In this document: positions 46,201 to 58,904 of the stretch, piece after piece
How the letters are laid out: each line of letters begins with the position of its first letter
How positions within the stretch are numbered: the stretch's first letter is position 1
Source of the DNA: Apostichopus japonicus
Taxonomy: Eukaryota; Echinodermata; Holothuroidea; Aspidochirotida; Stichopodidae
DNA length: 64,000 nucleotides
Direction: 5' to 3'
Assembly: GCF_037975245.1 (NCBI RefSeq)
Contig: NC_092572.1
Span: 1,153,501 to 1,217,500 of the forward strand
Translations under genes and position numbers: made by a program
The notes under the pieces: generated by a model
What the model was told of the DNA's origin: nothing
What the model saw: the letters and a program-made list of their open reading frames with translations, nothing else
The model's database searches: none

Positions 46201-48794
46201 GTGCATCCAGGGTGTCAAAATTACCAAGGTCAAACCAAGATTGGACTTGATGATTATGGTTTGTCCTTTAAGAGCCATTTATATTCCTGTACATCTCCTT
46301 GCTACGCCACTACCACCCCATATAAAGAGGATTGGCACGGATCCAAATGCAGATACGGAGCATATGGCATGTGACTTCAGCGTGCTACCTGCGTGATATA
46401 TTAATCACATGACTTCACTCATATTTCAATCGTCTACTACAGTTAAAACCTAATTTGTTTGTGTTTCATAAGAATATAAGTTAGCATGGTCCATTGAAAA
46501 CTCAAGTTAAATTTTCCCGCATATGAAACTGTTAGTGTATTCATCTTTAATGGAATTATTTTAATATATTTTCAAACAAACATCGAGATAGGAAACAAAA
46601 CCTAAATTAACTGTGTTCAAAGGGAGTACTGAATCGGCATCCATTAGTTGCAACAATGGTTAGTTCATCCTGAATCGTAACTAGCAATTGCGAAATCCTA
46701 GAAATACAGCTCTAAGGTGAGAAAAGTTCTCACAATCAACATTTACAGTGTGCCTTTACTACACGATCAAATCAGTTAAAAATGTGTACATATGCATATC
46801 AATTACATTGAAAAAATACTTCAAGTTTTCCATACTAAGTAACTTTACCACAAGTGATATAAAACATATGAACATACTCAAAACATGTTGAATGACTTAG
46901 ATCAAGGTTAGCTTCAAAACAGCATTGGTGGAATTGGGGGGGGGGGGTGGGCCTTTGGAAATTTGGAAATTTGGAAATTAGGACTTGACCATTCCTTCTC
47001 TATTTGCACTTCACGCCAAACGTTATACCTATTGACCATGACAAAGATTCCATTTCGTTTGCAACACTGAGGTTTAAAACAAGAAATTTGGGGAAAGTGC
47101 CATGCAAATTTGCCTAATTATCCATGGATTGGACCATCCCACAACTTATGTAGGCATTAACTACTATACTGCTTAACTGATATAAAGTGATCAATAATAT
47201 TGGAAAATCGATTCTGAAACGTTTCTAGGTCGTTTGAAGAAGCTATTCATTTGTAAAGGAAAGTCGAAAGTGAACGGCATGGAACGTTTCCATAATTTCC
47301 TGGTAGATGTGTGTATTAGTGCTGTGAAAGTGCCACACGTGATCTTGACATGCCCGACTGTTGATATATTGCAACATTGTAAATCCATTTGTGTTGCGTC
47401 GTCCGTTAATTGTTTATCATAGCGTGTTTGTCAGAAAAATACATAGTGTTTTATTCAGTTTCCTTCTTAAACTATGTAAACGATGCCACTAAACGGATGA
47501 AGGCTTACCATTTCTCAAGATACAAAATACGCCTGTTTGACATAGTAATAGCTTTATCTTTGCACACCATAAATTTTACAATAATTTTATAGGGAAATAT
47601 TGTTTCTCAAATAGATGCTTTGGTTTCAAAACAAAACAAATAACAAAAAAGCTCATATTATAAACCTGTAAGCAATGTTGGTGCCCCTCATAAATTGTTG
47701 GTGCCCCTCCAACTCGGCGTATATGCTTCCCAAGGGCCCAAACATTTCAGTAAAGCCGTCTCTCTAACATTTTGGTCTTTTCAAAGCCAGCATGGTGAAA
47801 CAAATATAGACGGCTGGGCTTCGTGCTTTATGTATAAAGGTAAGTGACTAATATAACATTGTACATTTGCGAACATGCTAGGAATACCTTGTTTATTTTG
47901 TGCAAAAAAGAACAACTGTGTAAGTCGCGGCTAAAATCAAAATCAGTGAGTTGTAATCCATTACAACTACATTTTTCACACAAAATTCGAGCTAATATGC
48001 TGCGTCAAGTGTTTATATATTTGAAAATGAAAGATATTTTGACAATAAGATCAGGATTTTGTCGAAACCTGGTTGTTGTAACGTAGGTACCTTAGTGCGA
48101 GTCCTTGTTTTGGGTGTAACAAGATGGCGCTAGTGACATTTATATCGCTGCAAAGCGTATTGTTCTTTGCAGGTGCGATATTGCTTCTATCTTTACATTT
48201 CTGTGTCACATATACCTACGGGGTTTACTTACAATATAGTCTGCAGTCAAGTACACTATGAATATTCAATATAACTCAAACATCACTATATAACTAGTTG
48301 GAATTTTCCATTTTTATTGGGGGCTGGGAAAGATTATACTTTTAAAGGTATATGTATGATAGCAGTGTAAACAGTTTACTTGCGATTATAGTTTTTCGAC
48401 CAAACCACCTTTGTCATGGTGAAAGAGAGCAGAAAGTTAAAGCTTATTTTGCACGCCTTATGGATGGAATTGGTAGGAAGTGGGAGTAATAGGGAAGAAG
48501 TAGGGAGAAGAAGGAAAGTGTAGGGAGGGTAACTGTAGCTTAAAAGGTAACTGAACTCCAAGGATTATTCTCGGCGTGCAATGAACTCCAAAAAAAGGAA
48601 CTACAGGTCAGCTGGGCTTCTCCCTGAAGGTGTGGTATTTTAGGTTAAAGAATGATCTCCAAAATAAGCTACATCATTCCAAACGGTAACCTTTTGAAAC
48701 AACGTTGTATTTGATGACCATCATTATAAGGTCTTTAAAACAGGGATTGGTGACGTTTATTTGGTGGAAGTGTCTGTCTGACATAAATTTAGGC

Positions 48795-49125
48795 TCCATA
48801 ACATTAAAGTCAAACAAATCTGTTTTAAAATTGTGTAATATTTCAATATATAAAATTATGTACACTCCAACGCTATCGCAAGAACATTTAAGGAACATAT
48901 GTTGTGATTGCATACACCATGAAAGTACTTTAGAACCTCAATATTTTTTCTTAGATTGGGTAAATACCAATAGACCTGTGTTTGCTGTAGTATTGTAGTG
49001 CTAAAGAAGTGTTTAGTGTTGTGTAAACAAGTAGTACTCCGCACTAGCACGTGATCTAAAGTACTCATACATTACAGTAACTTTTATTAGGATGCACAAT
49101 TACTCATACTTGAAATCGATTTAAA
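48795..49125. other. ~330-bp insertion in unit B
   Basis: Between CTGACATAAATTTA and AAATCGATTTAAAGCATATGG; unit A lacks it (31,630-31,655). It carries an open frame on each strand without known domains. TTTA at both ends could be a target duplication. Element type not recognised. Confidence 0.4.
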
Positions 49126-50694
49126 GCATATGGTTCTCGATTAGGATGAGTACTTAAAGATTACTTGAGAGTACTAGATTAAAAGAGAGCTATGTTCTTT
49201 TGAAGTAATAACAAGAAGCCGAAGAATTTTTAATTATTTCCATATGAATTACGGTATAGTTTTACTATATTACTACTCTCATGCACCTATACTCCAGCAG
49301 AATATCATTTACATGCCACAAAATTCATAACACAATATACATGAGCGATATTTGTCGAACACGCATTTTAGCCAACAATCTTGCATCATTAAAAGGACAC
49401 CAGCAAATGTTTGATGATATTGACACATTATGAGTTTGAGAGCAATGTCAAGGTCCGAGCAATGTCGTCGTATTAAATATAACATTATTTGACTACATTG
49501 GCTTCATAAGGGAACAGAAGTTTCTAAAAGATTACATAAAAAATACTACAAAATACCGCATGAAAAGAACACCTAGTTAGTAGTCGGATTCTAAAATATT
49601 GACCTCTGACACTGTTACTCGTCACTCGGATTCTAAAATGTAGTATGGAACTTGGTAGTGGGAACCACAAATACTCGGAAGTACTTGAGAATGACATACA
49701 TGTCCTCGTCCACACACTGGTTTATTGTTCCTTAAATGTATGTCTATCTTTATGTTTTCATGCTGTGACTTTATGGTTAGGGAAAAAACACAGAATCACC
49801 TGAAAACTTCTAGATGAAAAAGGAACCTTTTGATTTCTGTAGCAAAAATTCCTGTTCTAATATGAATGTCTTTCATCAAACCACTCGTTTTCTCTAGGCC
49901 ACTTCTTTTCAAAAATTGTCAACGCATTGGCACCTTTTAGGAAAATTTGTCTCGTAACTCGCAAAACGGGTACCTTTTCAAAAACTAAAAGGCCAACATT
50001 TAGTTACACTACTTTAAAAGGGGTACATCTCATTATTGGAAAGGAGCACTCTTAATTTCCAATTTGGATCATTGTGATGATCGTTCACAACATGTGTACA
50101 TATGTTCCCTGTGTATCTGGTTTCCCCGCACCTGCAGTAACATAATGGTTTATATAACAAATGTGCATGTAATAAAAATACCTGAAAATACAAGCCTTTG
50201 AATAAATGAAACTCACAAATTCGACATCACACACTCTAATTTGTGGACTGGAGATGCCGGTTATAGTATCCTTAAACCAAAATTTAGAAGATAAAGTTCA
50301 CTTTATATCTGGTACATAGTAGCATTCAAATACTATCAAACAAATTGAGTCTGTAACTGGTATTGCTCATGTATACCAGTGCTTAACAAACGGAAGGCCT
50401 AGATCTACAGGCACTATTCTTGAATCACGTAGATTATACTAACACCCCATTTATCTCTCTGGTGAGCTATCTCTCCTATGAGTTTCCTCACTATAGACTT
50501 ATGCTCAAATTAAAAATTGGTCCTTCATGTAAAATATATGGATGGTTGTCATTTGAAGGAATCCTAGAACAAAATTCTGTCCTACGTGAAGAATTTAGCA
50601 AATAACACAGATTCAGATTCGGATTTGTTTGAAATGTTGTCATAATAACTTTCTTTGGCGATTTTTTGTTCAATACTGTTACGTACGAGGCTGT

Positions 50695-50985
50695 AACTGG
50701 TGGGAGTTTTAATGGCTTGGAGTTGGTGGTGGTGGGGGGGGGGGGTGGTAGTGTTATAGTTCATATATGTTAAGGTTATCTATTTGTTTTTGTAAGGAGT
50801 AGTTCTTTTATAGGTGTTAATAATATATATTTTCTTTGATGGGAGTACTCTTTTCGATAAAGCCCAAAACGTTTTCTTAGTTTACTTACTTTCACATTTG
50901 TTACTTAATTGCATTTATATTGTCTTGTTCATCTTGCTATACTATGTAGTGGAACAAATAATTAAATCAAGTGAGCTCTGATGTC
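50695..50985. other. ~290-bp insertion in unit B
   Basis: Between GAGGCTGTAA and GATGTCTCAATATTTTGAAG, absent from unit A near 33,235. Contains a G run (50,728-50,746). No element recognised. Confidence 0.4.
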
Positions 50986-51792
50986 TCAATATTTTGAAGA
51001 GCAAAATGCTAGATAAGGTACTGATAGAAACATACCTTCAGGTATATTCATTTTGGTATTCTTCCTGAACTTAAAAAAAAGTCCACGCGAAGATGATATC
51101 GTATGTATTTAGCGACGCGTTTGTTTTCTTAGATTTTAAATTTGATGGCTCATAACGTACATGTTGGATTAACATTTATACTTGGTAAGGAGATTCATTA
51201 TCTTAATCGTGTAGTGAGGGTCACTTAAAGCTGTTTTTAAGTACATAACCCAGGTTTATAGAATCCCCCTCCCTCCCCTGACTAAAAGATCAATGACATC
51301 CCGTTTAAGTTGTATTCCGGAATTTCCGTCAACATAACGTCTACATTACTGTTTGGGGACAGTTGCTCTGCAGTGGCTACTTTGTAATATTACAGTCGCA
51401 ATTTTTCTGAACAGACTGCATAAGCAATGGCGCCCAATTTCACGTAAACTTGATATTCAGATGAGTTCTATTGGCGCTCTTAAATATGTTGACTCGTACA
51501 GATTAGTCTACGACTTCTAACGTTATCGTGATAGTCACTGTTAGATGACTACGTACGCTATCGCGAAGTGGTCTTTCTACCTACATAACTTCATATACCT
51601 GTATTGCAAAACTATGTTATTCCAAAGTATTAATTTTCAAAGTACGTTCGATTGGAAATGTCAACGACGCAGCTTTCCGTAAGTTGCGACGTAGTTTTAT
51701 AAAGTATAGATGAAAGGCTGAACTAAGTGAGCGAAATATAGTCAGGTTAAAGAGAAGTGTGCTGTTATCCATTTAAAATATTACATAGAAGA

Positions 51793-54700
51793 GTATTCTG
51801 ATAAAGAGAGGATCAATTAAAAGCCAATTCCTAGTAAATGTTTATCCACGGAGTATATTTAATCCAATTAAGCAAACTACAGTATAGTAAGTTAACGTTT
51901 TCCATCGAAAAAAGCCCACCTCACCAAGAAAAGCAATGAGAAAGAACACAAGCGTCCAGCTACACTAAAATTGTAACACAGACTTAAGATCGCATATACA
52001 TTTGTAGTAATTGAATGTTTTCGCTACAGTTTTGGCTAAATGACATTATTACATCATTTGCATTTAAATCACCATCATGCAAAGTTGATTACCCATTTTT
52101 ATGTCATTTAAAACTAATAAAGGCGATATTCATGTTATGCCAAATAATGTTACACTCTGCTTAAAGAAAACAAATTTTAAACATTGGCAGATAAATAGAT
52201 AAAGTAAACTGTATTAAATTCCTTAAACAATGGAAAGCAAATCTATTAAAACAAATTTGTTAGATCTTGAAATAACCTACGGGGAAAAAAAATGTGGAAT
52301 CATGCGGTAATCAATTTCGTACAATACGAGGGATAACAACAACGTAACAATTCATAATATATGGGATGTTTTTTGTCGCTACTAGCAGAGTTTGCTTAGG
52401 CCCAAGACGAAGTCACAAATGCTTAAGAATGATTTCATTCAAACAGTTCTTGCTTTCTGACACCTCAGCAAGCAGTGAATGAAAACAACAAATACTGCAA
52501 AGCATATATTAATAATACTTTTAGAAAACATTTATGAATATTTTAACTTGTTTAACTAAATATATACATATATACATATGTGGTCTTACGAAGCAACTTG
52601 ATCACCATACACACCACGATACCTATATAATGGACATCTGTTTCGTCTTCTTCATATTAAGACAATTACTAAGAATTTTAACAAAATAGTATTTGACGCA
52701 ACAACGTATTTGAGCTCAATAAATGTTATCAAATATAAATTTAATTCATGAACGGCATGTGTAGTTTAAATAATGAATTGTAAGGGACTAACACATTATT
52801 AAAAGGAATAAAACTAGAAGATGTAATCAAATCAAGTATTTGGACTCACCTGTAAGATATAATAACCACCAAAATGAAATTATGTGGGAGTTTTCGTTTC
52901 ATGCACTCGTAGGTTAAAAAAAATAAGTTGCATAGTTTTGAAGGAGGAATACAATTAAAATTCGTTATTCTAGCTACATGAAGTAAGTAAGAATGTTGAA
53001 GGTGAAAATACAAATACGCAACGCATTCTAACAGAAGCTACGACAATAGTACTAAGGTCATTCGTACTAGCGATGATGTGTTTTTAAATGGAAACAGGAG
53101 AAATAAAGGAACGTTTTACATAGAAGAAATTTGCTTTGCAATAAAGAAAATATAAAAATATTCATTCAAATTGTTGGTGAGTTGGTTGGTACAATATTTC
53201 AGAACCTTTATTGAAAGTTGGTCTAGACCGGTCGCTTTCGAGACATTTTAAAGAGCATATTCCCGGTAAACATCATCTCTCGTTAGTGATCGAAAGGTTT
53301 GGTATTCAAAACAAATAAGCTTATATTAAGATTTTCGGTGATGTTCAACCTGTTTCGAGAATCATAGCAATCATCTGGATTGTAGATCTTTTTGAGCTAA
53401 TCAACCATCCATATTATGTTCATACCTCATGATATAGGCAATTGCGGAATTACATTTATAAACGATGCAATGTATTTTTAGCTCACTTGCTTCCATTGAT
53501 CAATTCTGCTGATCTTACCACATGCATTCACGGAATTATCACCAAAATGAAATATGTTTTTGTGGTACAAAATTAAAAGATTATTGTAATATACATATTT
53601 CCAATACTGGGTTGCTTTCTCAAACGTTGCTTCTAATATGTGAAACATAATCTGAAGTGTTTTTCAAAAGAAAATTGGGAAAGGCTTTGCACTCCGGGAA
53701 ACCATTACTTGTGTTCCTTCTTTTTATCCCAAGTCCCATCTTCAAAGCTATAGATCGTCTGGGTGTCAATATTCTTCCAAGAATCGCCTGTTGAGTATAC
53801 AACTGCAAAATATAATCAATACCAACACCTATTTAGCTGTCACAATCTTCGACTAACATTTCAATGGCCAGAGTTGTTACAGAACGACGACAGCAAACGA
53901 TATTATATTATTATGTTGCAGCTCATCCCAAGAAGAATTTTAGCTTTACGAAGCTGAGTGGGTTGACAGTTATCAGACTGATAGAGAATCTAATGTCACC
54001 AAAAGTTAATATTCTTCGGTCTTAGAGTCTGTTAACCTTTGAATTTAAAAAAAAAAGTTTTTGTTACTCACTTGTATACTTGTTCTGCCTCATTACAATG
54101 TTACCAAGCTTTCTAATCGTTTCTTGAGAAAATGTATTCATAGCGCAATTGTGAAACCTAAGAAAAGGTAGGAAAACACATTTATTTATTTGGCACATAA
54201 CCTGTCTAATGTATGCGTGGTCGCCATCTGGAAGACTTTCATGTTTTAATCTTCATATCTGAAAACGAGGGAACAATTACGATACAGTTAACCACTTACA
54301 CATGAATTAATGAACCAGCCCGAGTTCGTCGTTCAACAAGGTAAAGTTGAAGATCAATGATATTGTAGATTAGTTGGATTTCCCAAAGTGAATTGTACAG
54401 TCTGTTTCAAGTAAGGAAACATTCCATTTGGTCTGTTTTTTTAACAACCGAGAATAAATGAAGATAATTAACAGTCATTTGTCGAAACACTGTCCACTTG
54501 CAAATAGTGGAAGCGTGTGAGTATAACGTCCTTTTCACTACTGAGAAACACATTCTAAGACTTTTGTTTGGTTCTTATTTGATCTGACATGACCTTGAAT
54601 TTATTTGATCTTTAAAATATTTACCATATGTGACATGAGCATGTTTGGACCTGGCATCATTTCAAACGACCTTAAAACTTTATTTCTTGTGAATCGTAAA

Positions 54701-54840
54701 AAACCCTAACATGGGCAACAAAGTGTCCAACTTTCTTTGTGATCAAGCACATGTTGTAAGAGCATAACCTCCAGAACCTTCGGCTGTTACTGTAGTACTG
54801 ATATGTGTGCTAATAGAACTGAGCTATATTTGCACGGGAA
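51793..54840. other. Unassigned AT-rich DNA
   Basis: Beyond the end of unit B. Apart from the possible signal-peptide exon at 52,850-52,902, no domain or repeat is recognised. Confidence 0.45.
52850..52902 (-). CDS. Possible signal-peptide exon
   Basis: Minus strand: ATG at 52,902 opens MKRKLPHNFILVVIISY and ends in CAG|GTGAGT (donor at 52,849-52,844), phase 2. Basic start followed by a hydrophobic core suits a signal peptide. No downstream exon could be identified on that strand, so this may be chance. Confidence 0.25.
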
Positions 54841-54844
54841 AAAG

Positions 54845-55810
54845 ACACGCATTTAAGTTATCGTAAGCACAGTCCTTGTATGTTTACGTCTTGCTTACGG
54901 TCACCTTAAACATCGGAAACCCGTACATTTTGGAACAACGCGTTTACGATGTGATTACGCATCCGTAAACATTGTAAACACGGAACAACAGATTTCCGTT
55001 ACGTTTATGACAACTTACATATCGGAAGTTAATAATTACTTTCGTATTTATTAAAACTTATTTCTTCTCCACGTTTACGTTGACCTTAATCTCGCCACGA
55101 AGAAATTTACGACAGGATTACGATTATCTTACACATCGGAATCTCGTAGCATAGATACAACGCGTTTACAACAAACTTCGCCAAACTTAAGCATGACGTT
55201 AACGTTGATTGTTCCATGAAATAAAACACTGGACACAATTCTCATGTCAATCTTTCCGATAATGATATTACCCTGTGACTACATGTCATGAACAAAATTT
55301 CAACATTTACGTTGGCTGAAACGAGTGCAGTTAAAAAAATTACTGTATATTTACAATTAACTTACAAATACCCCAATACGTTCATTTCAGCGTTTACGTA
55401 TTGATTACGAAATCCTTAAACGTCAAGTTTAAGTTATTTTCGTTCACCTGAAACAGGCACAGTACGGCATGTTTAGGATATACACGTCGGAAATTCCGAA
55501 GCATGCACACCACGGGATTACAGCATGATTACACCAACTTACTACGCATTGCGTTCACGTTGAATGTATTCTCCACTGAATTCGGAATTTACGGAAGATT
55601 ACGATTCACTTACGCGTCGAGCGCAAGGCATACACATACCACGAGTGTCAGTACAGCATGATTACATCAACTTCGCTTACGTTGACTCAATAAAGATTCG
55701 GAATTTAAGAGATGATTAATATTAACTTAAGCGTCGGAAATTTCAAAAAATACACAGAACGTGATTACGGTATGATTACAACGCCCATATACGTCACATT
55801 TAATTTATAC
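54845..55810. repeat. Decayed tandem array rich in TTACG
   Basis: GTTTACG, GATTACG, CTTACG and ACATCGGAA-type words recur at spacings of roughly 40-80 bp through nearly 1 kb, e.g. GCGTTTACGATGTGATTACG, GACAGGATTACGATTATCTT and GAAGATTACGATTCACTTAC. No strict period survives. Looks like an old minisatellite. Confidence 0.55.
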
Positions 55811-55869
55811 CCACGGGTAATTTTTACCGAGACAATCATCTGCCTAGCTATTCTGTTCATTATATGTTC

Positions 55870-56075
55870 GTCTGTAATTATAGCATGCTAAAGTACTTGC
55901 TAGAAGTTTTCAAAAAGAAAGGTTTTAACTATTCCAAAGTGTTCTCTTGAAATTCTAGTAAATGGACATACAAGATGACTGAATGTCCAGTGAGGTAAAT
56001 TTCCTTCAGGGTGCACGTGGTAATATAAAAAAGTTAAAGGATTTGACCAAAAATGACCATATTTGAATATCTGAC
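55870..56075 (+). repeat. ~200-bp dispersed repeat, copy 1
   Basis: Runs from ATTATAGCATGCTAAAG, through CAAGATGACTGAATGTCC, to AATGACCATATTTGAATA. Same orientation as 57,490-57,695; inverted at 58,600-58,815 and 61,000-61,215. Confidence 0.65.
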
Positions 56076-56148
56076 ATTGTTCTTATACAGCATATATCTT
56101 TCAACGTGAATGTGCATGGCTTGCACATACATACAACCATATGTACCT

Positions 56149-56280
<132 letters not shown>

Positions 56281-56784
56281 GCCGTCGAACCAACAAAACT
56301 CCTCAAGCTAATTCTATGAGAGTATCAGCAAATTTCCTCGTGGTTGCTCATTTTGGTAAGTTATAACGTAATTCACGTTGCGGGCCCTCGATCATAATAC
56401 CTCAACAAACAGCTCGCCCTCACAAAGAATTAAGTTTGGCGCTATGGCATGGCTGATCGATATTCTTATCACTACCACTGGAATCATGAGAAAACAGATG
56501 AGAAGACACATACACGGGTCTCCTCATCTGTCTGTCTAACTTTTTTATGTATAATTATTTATGTGTTAAAGTAAGTTGGCCTGACGTTTTTTTATTATTT
56601 ATTATTATTATTTATGTCCGATTAGTATGGTACGTATTTGGTTTATCTGCTTCTTGATGCATATGCAGATACAACAATGAAAATACACGACACGGCCTGC
56701 CTTATACTGTATCAAACAGAACAGTGCATTAAATTGGTTTATTGTAGAGAATTTGTGAAACCGCAATGAACAACCCTCATCTGT

Positions 56785-56820
56785 TGATCAGGGAGGTGAT
56801 ATTTTAGACCTCCCTGATCA
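56785..56820. repeat. Hairpin, 13-bp stem
   Basis: TGATCAGGGAGGT, a 10-base loop, then ACCTCCCTGATCA; all 13 pairs match. Outer flanks (AATGAACAACC against GCTGTTCATCC) extend the pairing imperfectly. Confidence 0.75.
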
Positions 56821-56970
56821 GTCGCTGTTCATCCTCCAATCAAACGACAGCAAAACCAGCATGAAAAAACGCGCTTGTTTTCAAACGCGGTCAAAGCTGC
56901 TTACATGACAACAGTAGGGTTAATAATGTGACCGCGAATAGCGTACGAAATGTATGGCTGACTAATACCA

Positions 56971-56995
56971 GGGAGTTGCATAACAACTCCCTGCT
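56971..56995. repeat. Short hairpin GGGAGTTG/CAACTCCC
   Basis: AGGGAGTTG, short loop, CAACTCCCT. It shares the CAGGGAGTT-type word with 56,785 and 57,237, so it may be part of the same repeat family. Confidence 0.6.
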
Positions 56996-57489
56996 GATAC
57001 TATATACGTTTGAAAGTAATAGTATACTCTTACTGAATTAACGTCTGCTTTCTTATTGTTCTTTGTTTTCTTTTCACACGGGGAGGTTGTTTTCTCCTTT
57101 GATAATTTTCGCACACGTATCAGCGTTTGCTATACATTATCTTACACCCCATTAAGGGAGTATATGAACTGGAAAATTTCCAAAAGGATGGCGATCCTCC
57201 TGCGTTAATGTGCTTCCTAGCTAATTACTAGTTAAATCAGGGAGTTGTAACTCACCTGTTAAACAATCTGGCTATAGGTCGGGTCGTGAGCATGAAATGA
57301 TGGGTTAATGCCTAGAAAGCCACAGTTTTAGGGTAACATTAACAGCTCATATGTATAACACTGCTACCATTATGTGCACATGTATAACACACTTATAGGG
57401 CGGTGATCCTGAAAACATAACTTCAAAGATAATACTTGCCCGCTGAGCAATTTGTCGGTGGCTAAATGGATGAAAGGTAGTCTGCATAT

Positions 57490-57695
57490 GCCACAAATTA
57501 TAGCACGCTATATATAACTGCCAGAAGTTTACAAAAATTACCTTCCAGGAGGTCTTTACTTTCCAAATTGTTCTCATACTTTCTAAATTAAAGACATAAA
57601 ATGACTGAATGTTAATTTCCTCAAGGGTGGTAATACAAATACAATATTTTTTTTGTTATATCAAAGGTGACCATATTTGAATACCTGGCATATTA
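57490..57695 (+). repeat. ~200-bp dispersed repeat, copy 2
   Basis: AATTATAGCACGCTA, then AAATGACTGAATGTTAATTT, then GGTGACCATATTTGAATACC. A diverged copy of 55,870-56,075. Confidence 0.65.
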
Positions 57696-58204
57696 GGGGC
57701 CAAAACAGCAAACCATTGGAGCGGGATATACTGGTTTTGTATTGGGGTGTAAAATCTAAAACATTGCAAGTAAAAGATTCAAAGTAAAGAACATACTTTA
57801 CCAAACACGTTTTACGAGGTACAAAGTATATATTTATAAATTTGTAGATAAGACGGTGCATTCTTTACTGCAGGAATGCGACAACTTAATAACGATTTTG
57901 CTCTCCCTTTCCTCTCTTACTCATTGCTGCAAATGTTTCTGTTGCAGCGATAGAAAGCAAGTGTAAATAAATGACACATGTTGACGCCAGAAATGTGTTC
58001 CACGTTCATTTCTATTGAAAATTTTCTATTGTAGATAATGTTATTGAACTCTGAATTCAAACATGGAAACGTTTTACAAACATTCACCTCAAAATTAGTG
58101 GAACAATGCCAAACAACTTGTAGGTAGGGCCTATTGCTTACCGGCTAGATACAGACGTAAATATTAAAATGAACATATACAACGTGTCTGCACGCAGCCG
58201 CGTA

Positions 58205-58455
58205 CACTAAACACACACATATATACATATGATCCGTATTGTGCCACGCTTAGGGAATTGTGCCCACGCTTGGGAAAGTATGATTGAAATATATTAGGCT
58301 AGTTGTCATGAAACCTGTTCTTAAATTTAACAATTTGGAAGGCATTACACCATGTACAAACGAGAAGGCCCCATGAAAAAAATGCAAGTGAGACAAAAGC
58401 CTATACATCATATACTTTCTTATATTCTCTTTCAAACACTCCGACCCCCCCCCCC
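58205..58455 (+). repeat. Outlying copy of 275-bp repeat
   Basis: Carries TTGTGCCACGCTTAGG, TTGTGCCCACGCTTGGGAAA, ATACTTTCTTATATTCTCTT and a closing C run, but is more diverged than the main array. Confidence 0.7.
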
Positions 58456-58599
58456 CTCCCCCCTCTCACCCGTTTAATTTTCGAAGGTGTTTACGTTGCT
58501 ACGGGAGAAGTTTGGGTGTCCAGTTAGGTTCAAACTTGTTATATGCAACTAATATAGGTTATGTAGAAGGATTAAAGTATGCTGTATTGGCCCATATAT

Positions 58600-58815
58600 G
58601 CCATATATTCAAAAATGGTCACCTCACCCCTGGTCAATATTCTTAAACGGTTATATTACCTCGTTGGAAAAAAAATTACCTCACTAGACATCCAGTCATC
58701 TTTTGTGTTCATTAAGAATGTCTGAGAACAATTTGGAGAGCGAAGACCTCAAAGGAAAGTATTTTTTGGAACATTCCTAGCAATTATTGCAAGTTGCTTA
58801 ATTTGCGGCCAATAC
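58600..58815 (-). repeat. ~200-bp dispersed repeat, copy 3 (inverted)
   Basis: AAATGGTCACCTC, then CATCCAGTCATCTTTTGTG, then TTCCTAGCAATTATTGCAAG: the reverse complement of copies 1 and 2. Confidence 0.65.
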
Positions 58816-58904
58816 AGTCCACAGATACAGTCTCAGATACAGACATATGTACGATTAACATATATACATAGACAACATATGTATAATGTACGCAGCCGCA
58901 TACA

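Larger units (their letters stand above)
34085..51792 (+). repeat. Segmental tandem duplication, unit B
   Basis: About 17.7 kb, directly downstream of unit A in the same orientation, with only about 25 bp between. The excess length over unit A is accounted for mainly by insertions at 37,774-39,097, 39,500-39,818, 40,474-40,821, 41,910-43,225, 48,795-49,125 and 50,695-50,985. Apart from the transposon-derived open frames, no gene is recognised. Confidence 0.9.
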
